From: Candidatus Gastranaerophilales bacterium
GTDB taxonomy: Bacteria > Cyanobacteriota > Vampirovibrionia > Gastranaerophilales > Gastranaerophilaceae
Length of the DNA stretch: 46,983 nucleotides
Assembly (NCBI GenBank): GCA_944323945.1
Contig: CALUUL010000008.1
Span: 1-46,983, forward strand
Direction of reading: 5' to 3'
Shown: positions 45,219-46,983 of the stretch, one piece after another
How the letters are laid out: each line of letters opens with the position of its first letter
Position numbering within the stretch: the first letter of the stretch is position 1
Program-made: the position numbers and the translations under genes
The notes under the pieces: model-generated
What the model was told of the DNA's origin: nothing
Databases searched by the model: none
The model's input: only the letters and a program-made list of their open reading frames with translations

Positions 45219-46983
45219 ATGGATGATTTGAAGGAATATTTAAAAAAAGCTTTTGAATATAAAAATAATGGTGATTATAAAAAATCAATTGATTATTTTT
45301 ATAAAGCATTAACTATTGATAATGAAAGTTCTGAAATAATGTTGGAGCTTGCTTATTTATATTCAAAGTTGTGTCAATATGATAGAGCTGTTAGTTTTTA
45401 TGAACAAATAATTACTCAAAATCCAAATAATCATTTTGCAAAATTTCGGTTTGCGTTGTTGTTAAAGTCAATAAAAGAATATGATCGTTCAGAAAAACTT
45501 CTTTTAAGTTTGTATGAAATTCAGTATGAAACGATTTTAGTTGCTATTGAATTATTTAATCTCTTTGAAATTAGAAATGATTTTGAAAAAATTATTTTAT
45601 ATTTTAATAAATTTTCAAATAAGTTAAATAATAGCATAATATTCTATTATGTTGCCTTGGCGTATTCAAAGATCGGAAGAAAAGACATTGCTGAAGAATT
45701 TTATAATAAATCTTTTCAAATTGACGAAAGAAATATTTTATCCGGAGTAAATGTTGCTAAATTTTTGTTTGAAAAGGGACATATTGAAGAAGCTGAAAGT
45801 CTTTGTTTGAAACTGTTAAAATATAAAGAAGACTCGGAGATTTTTTATATACTTGCCGAAATTTTTTATATGAAATCAGATGTAGATGAGGCAATTAAGT
45901 ATTATTCATATGCAATTAAGGCTAATTCTCTAAATCCGGTATATTATTTTAAATTAGGTATAGTATTTTCTTTAAAGGGATTTTTTAAAGAGGCTGAAGA
46001 AAGTTATTGTAAAGCTATTTCTATAGAACCAGAAAATACCACATATAATTATGCATTAGCATATATGTATTATATGAATAAGAAAATGGATTTATCAGAA
46101 AGGTTAGTAGATTATATTTTAACAATTGAACCTGATAATAATCAGGCACTATCACTGAAAGTGTTGTTGTTGATAAATCGTAATGAAATAGTATTAGCTG
46201 GGAAGCTTATTGAAGATATTGATTTTCAAAATACAAAGGATGATTTTTTGTATTATGTACAAGCAGTATATTTTGCAAAATTAAATGTATGGGAAAAGGC
46301 AATTAATAGTATTTTGGAGGCAATAAGCCTAAATAGTGAATCTATTGAGTATAAGTATCAGTTAGCAAGTTATAGTTACAATTTGGGGAATTATGAAAAA
46401 GCTAGTGATATATGTCAATCTATAATAAGTCAGAATCCAAAATATATACAAGTATATATTTTGATGTCTAGGATTGAGTTTAAAAAGAAAAATTATGAGC
46501 AAGTAAAACAGAATATTGGGCAGGTATTATTATTGGATAGAAATATCCCGGAAGCATATTCTATTTTAGCAGAGGTGTATTTTATACAAAAAGATTATGA
46601 TAAATCAATTGAGAATTATAAAATAGCAGTATCAATTAATCCAAGAGTAGAAGAATATTATGCAAAGATAGCTCAATGTTACTATATATTGGAAAATTAT
46701 AAAGATGCTTATGTATATTATAAAGAAGCATGTGAATTTGATATTTCAAATGCTGATTATAGATATTACATGGCAAAATGTAGCATTAATAATAATGATG
46801 AAGAAAATGCGCTTTCAAATTTTTCGTTAATGAAAAGGCTTGCACCTGCAAATATAAAAAATATAACAGAATATGCTGATTATGTAGCGAGTAAGGGAAA
46901 AATAAGTAGAGCTGTGTCTATTTTAAATTCATTAGTAAAAGAACTAAATAATACAGAAGAAAAAGAAAAAGTAAAAAAATATA
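45219..46983 (+). CDS. Large TPR-repeat protein, 3' end outside window
   Basis: At least 588 codons are visible and the frame is open to the window edge. The protein is almost entirely helical tetratricopeptide repeats, with many copies of the A-x-x-Y...G-x-Y-x-x-A-I-x-x-Y pattern, for example NGDYKKSIDYFYKALTIDN at the start and KDYDKSIENYKIAVSINP later. Repeats run from residue 5 to the end without a catalytic domain so far. TPR arrays are protein-binding scaffolds; a partner domain may follow beyond the window. ATG at 45219 lies directly behind a promoter, with no ribosome binding site. It is divergent from uvrB. Confidence 0.9.
   Translation, partial: MDDLKEYLKKAFEYKNNGDYKKSIDYFYKALTIDNESSEIMLELAYLYSKLCQYDRAVSFYEQIITQNPNNHFAKFRFALLLKSIKEYDRSEKLLLSLYEIQYETILVAIELFNLFEIRNDFEKIILYFNKFSNKLNNSIIFYYVALAYSKIGRKDIAEEFYNKSFQIDERNILSGVNVAKFLFEKGHIEEAESLCLKLLKYKEDSEIFYILAEIFYMKSDVDEAIKYYSYAIKANSLNPVYYFKLGIVFSLKGFFKEAEESYCKAISIEPENTTYNYALAYMYYMNKKMDLSERLVDYILTIEPDNNQALSLKVLLLINRNEIVLAGKLIEDIDFQNTKDDFLYYVQAVYFAKLNVWEKAINSILEAISLNSESIEYKYQLASYSYNLGNYEKASDICQSIISQNPKYIQVYILMSRIEFKKKNYEQVKQNIGQVLLLDRNIPEAYSILAEVYFIQKDYDKSIENYKIAVSINPRVEEYYAKIAQCYYILENYKDAYVYYKEACEFDISNADYRYYMAKCSINNNDEENALSNFSLMKRLAPANIKNITEYADYVASKGKISRAVSILNSLVKELNNTEEKEKVKKY

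Overview
The window is AT-rich, densely packed bacterial chromosome carrying mostly housekeeping and biosynthetic genes. TGA is used as a normal stop, TTG and GTG starts occur next to ATG, and ribosome binding sites of the AGGAGG type are common. The content is anaerobe-like: a PerR-like regulator, rubredoxin and flavodiiron protein module, a CooC-like ATPase, and FolE2 in place of FolE. With the low GC and the dTDP-rhamnose and GDP-mannose genes this fits a gut or sediment anaerobe. A non-photosynthetic cyanobacterial relative (Vampirovibrionia/Gastranaerophilales) is my best guess, but it rests on gene content and style, not on a marker gene comparison. I see no rRNA, tRNA, insertion sequence, phage gene or CRISPR array. 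No gap between genes exceeds 300 bases; the largest are about 200 bases (12456-12656 and 21674-21893). Layout: 1-7129 (minus) is one long transcription unit running glyA, a WecA/TagO-type transferase, def, fmt, aroH, a decayed PurD-like protein, ylxR/rnpM and infB (cut by the window start). 7263-12929 (plus) holds dnaJ and queE, then ilvD, then a CooC-like ATPase coupled to folD, then an orphan small gene. 12988-13236 (minus) is a cysteine-rich small protein; 13363-13911 (plus) an HdeD-like membrane protein; 13908-17124 (minus) the complete dTDP-L-rhamnose operon rfbC-B-D-A, preceded by a secreted protein gene. 18098-20606 (plus) is an oxygen/redox block: iron-sulfur flavoprotein, PerR-like regulator, rubredoxin (46 codons) and flavodiiron protein. 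20675-24588 has ilvC facing away from ilvB-ilvN, then a secreted parvulin. 24632-26402 (minus) pairs an endonuclease IV-like TIM barrel with a second Fmt-like formyltransferase. 26497-38357 (plus) is a long series: serS, tmk, a two-repeat small protein, folE2, an aminotransferase, hisH, a radical SAM protein with a MATE exporter, then pyrH-frr-cdsA-rnc-rpe and a shortened nagA. 38354-46983 has a MerR-like coiled-coil regulator (minus), manC, ftsH, a membrane protein, uvrB (minus) and a large TPR protein cut by the window end. How they work together: ilvB, ilvN, ilvC and ilvD, in three separate units, give most of valine/isoleucine synthesis. glyA, folD, fmt, folE2 and the second formyltransferase make folate one-carbon chemistry a recurrent theme. 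rfbA-D, manC, wecA and nagA supply or recycle surface sugars. Most of the window is ordinary. The items most worth a second look are the PurD-like protein that has lost its ATP-grasp signature residues, the CooC-like/FolD pair, the radical SAM/MATE pair, the endonuclease IV-like/formyltransferase pair, the tandem RWYD-repeat protein and the cysteine-rich possible Sm-fold protein. I found no clear evidence of a wholly new multi-gene system.
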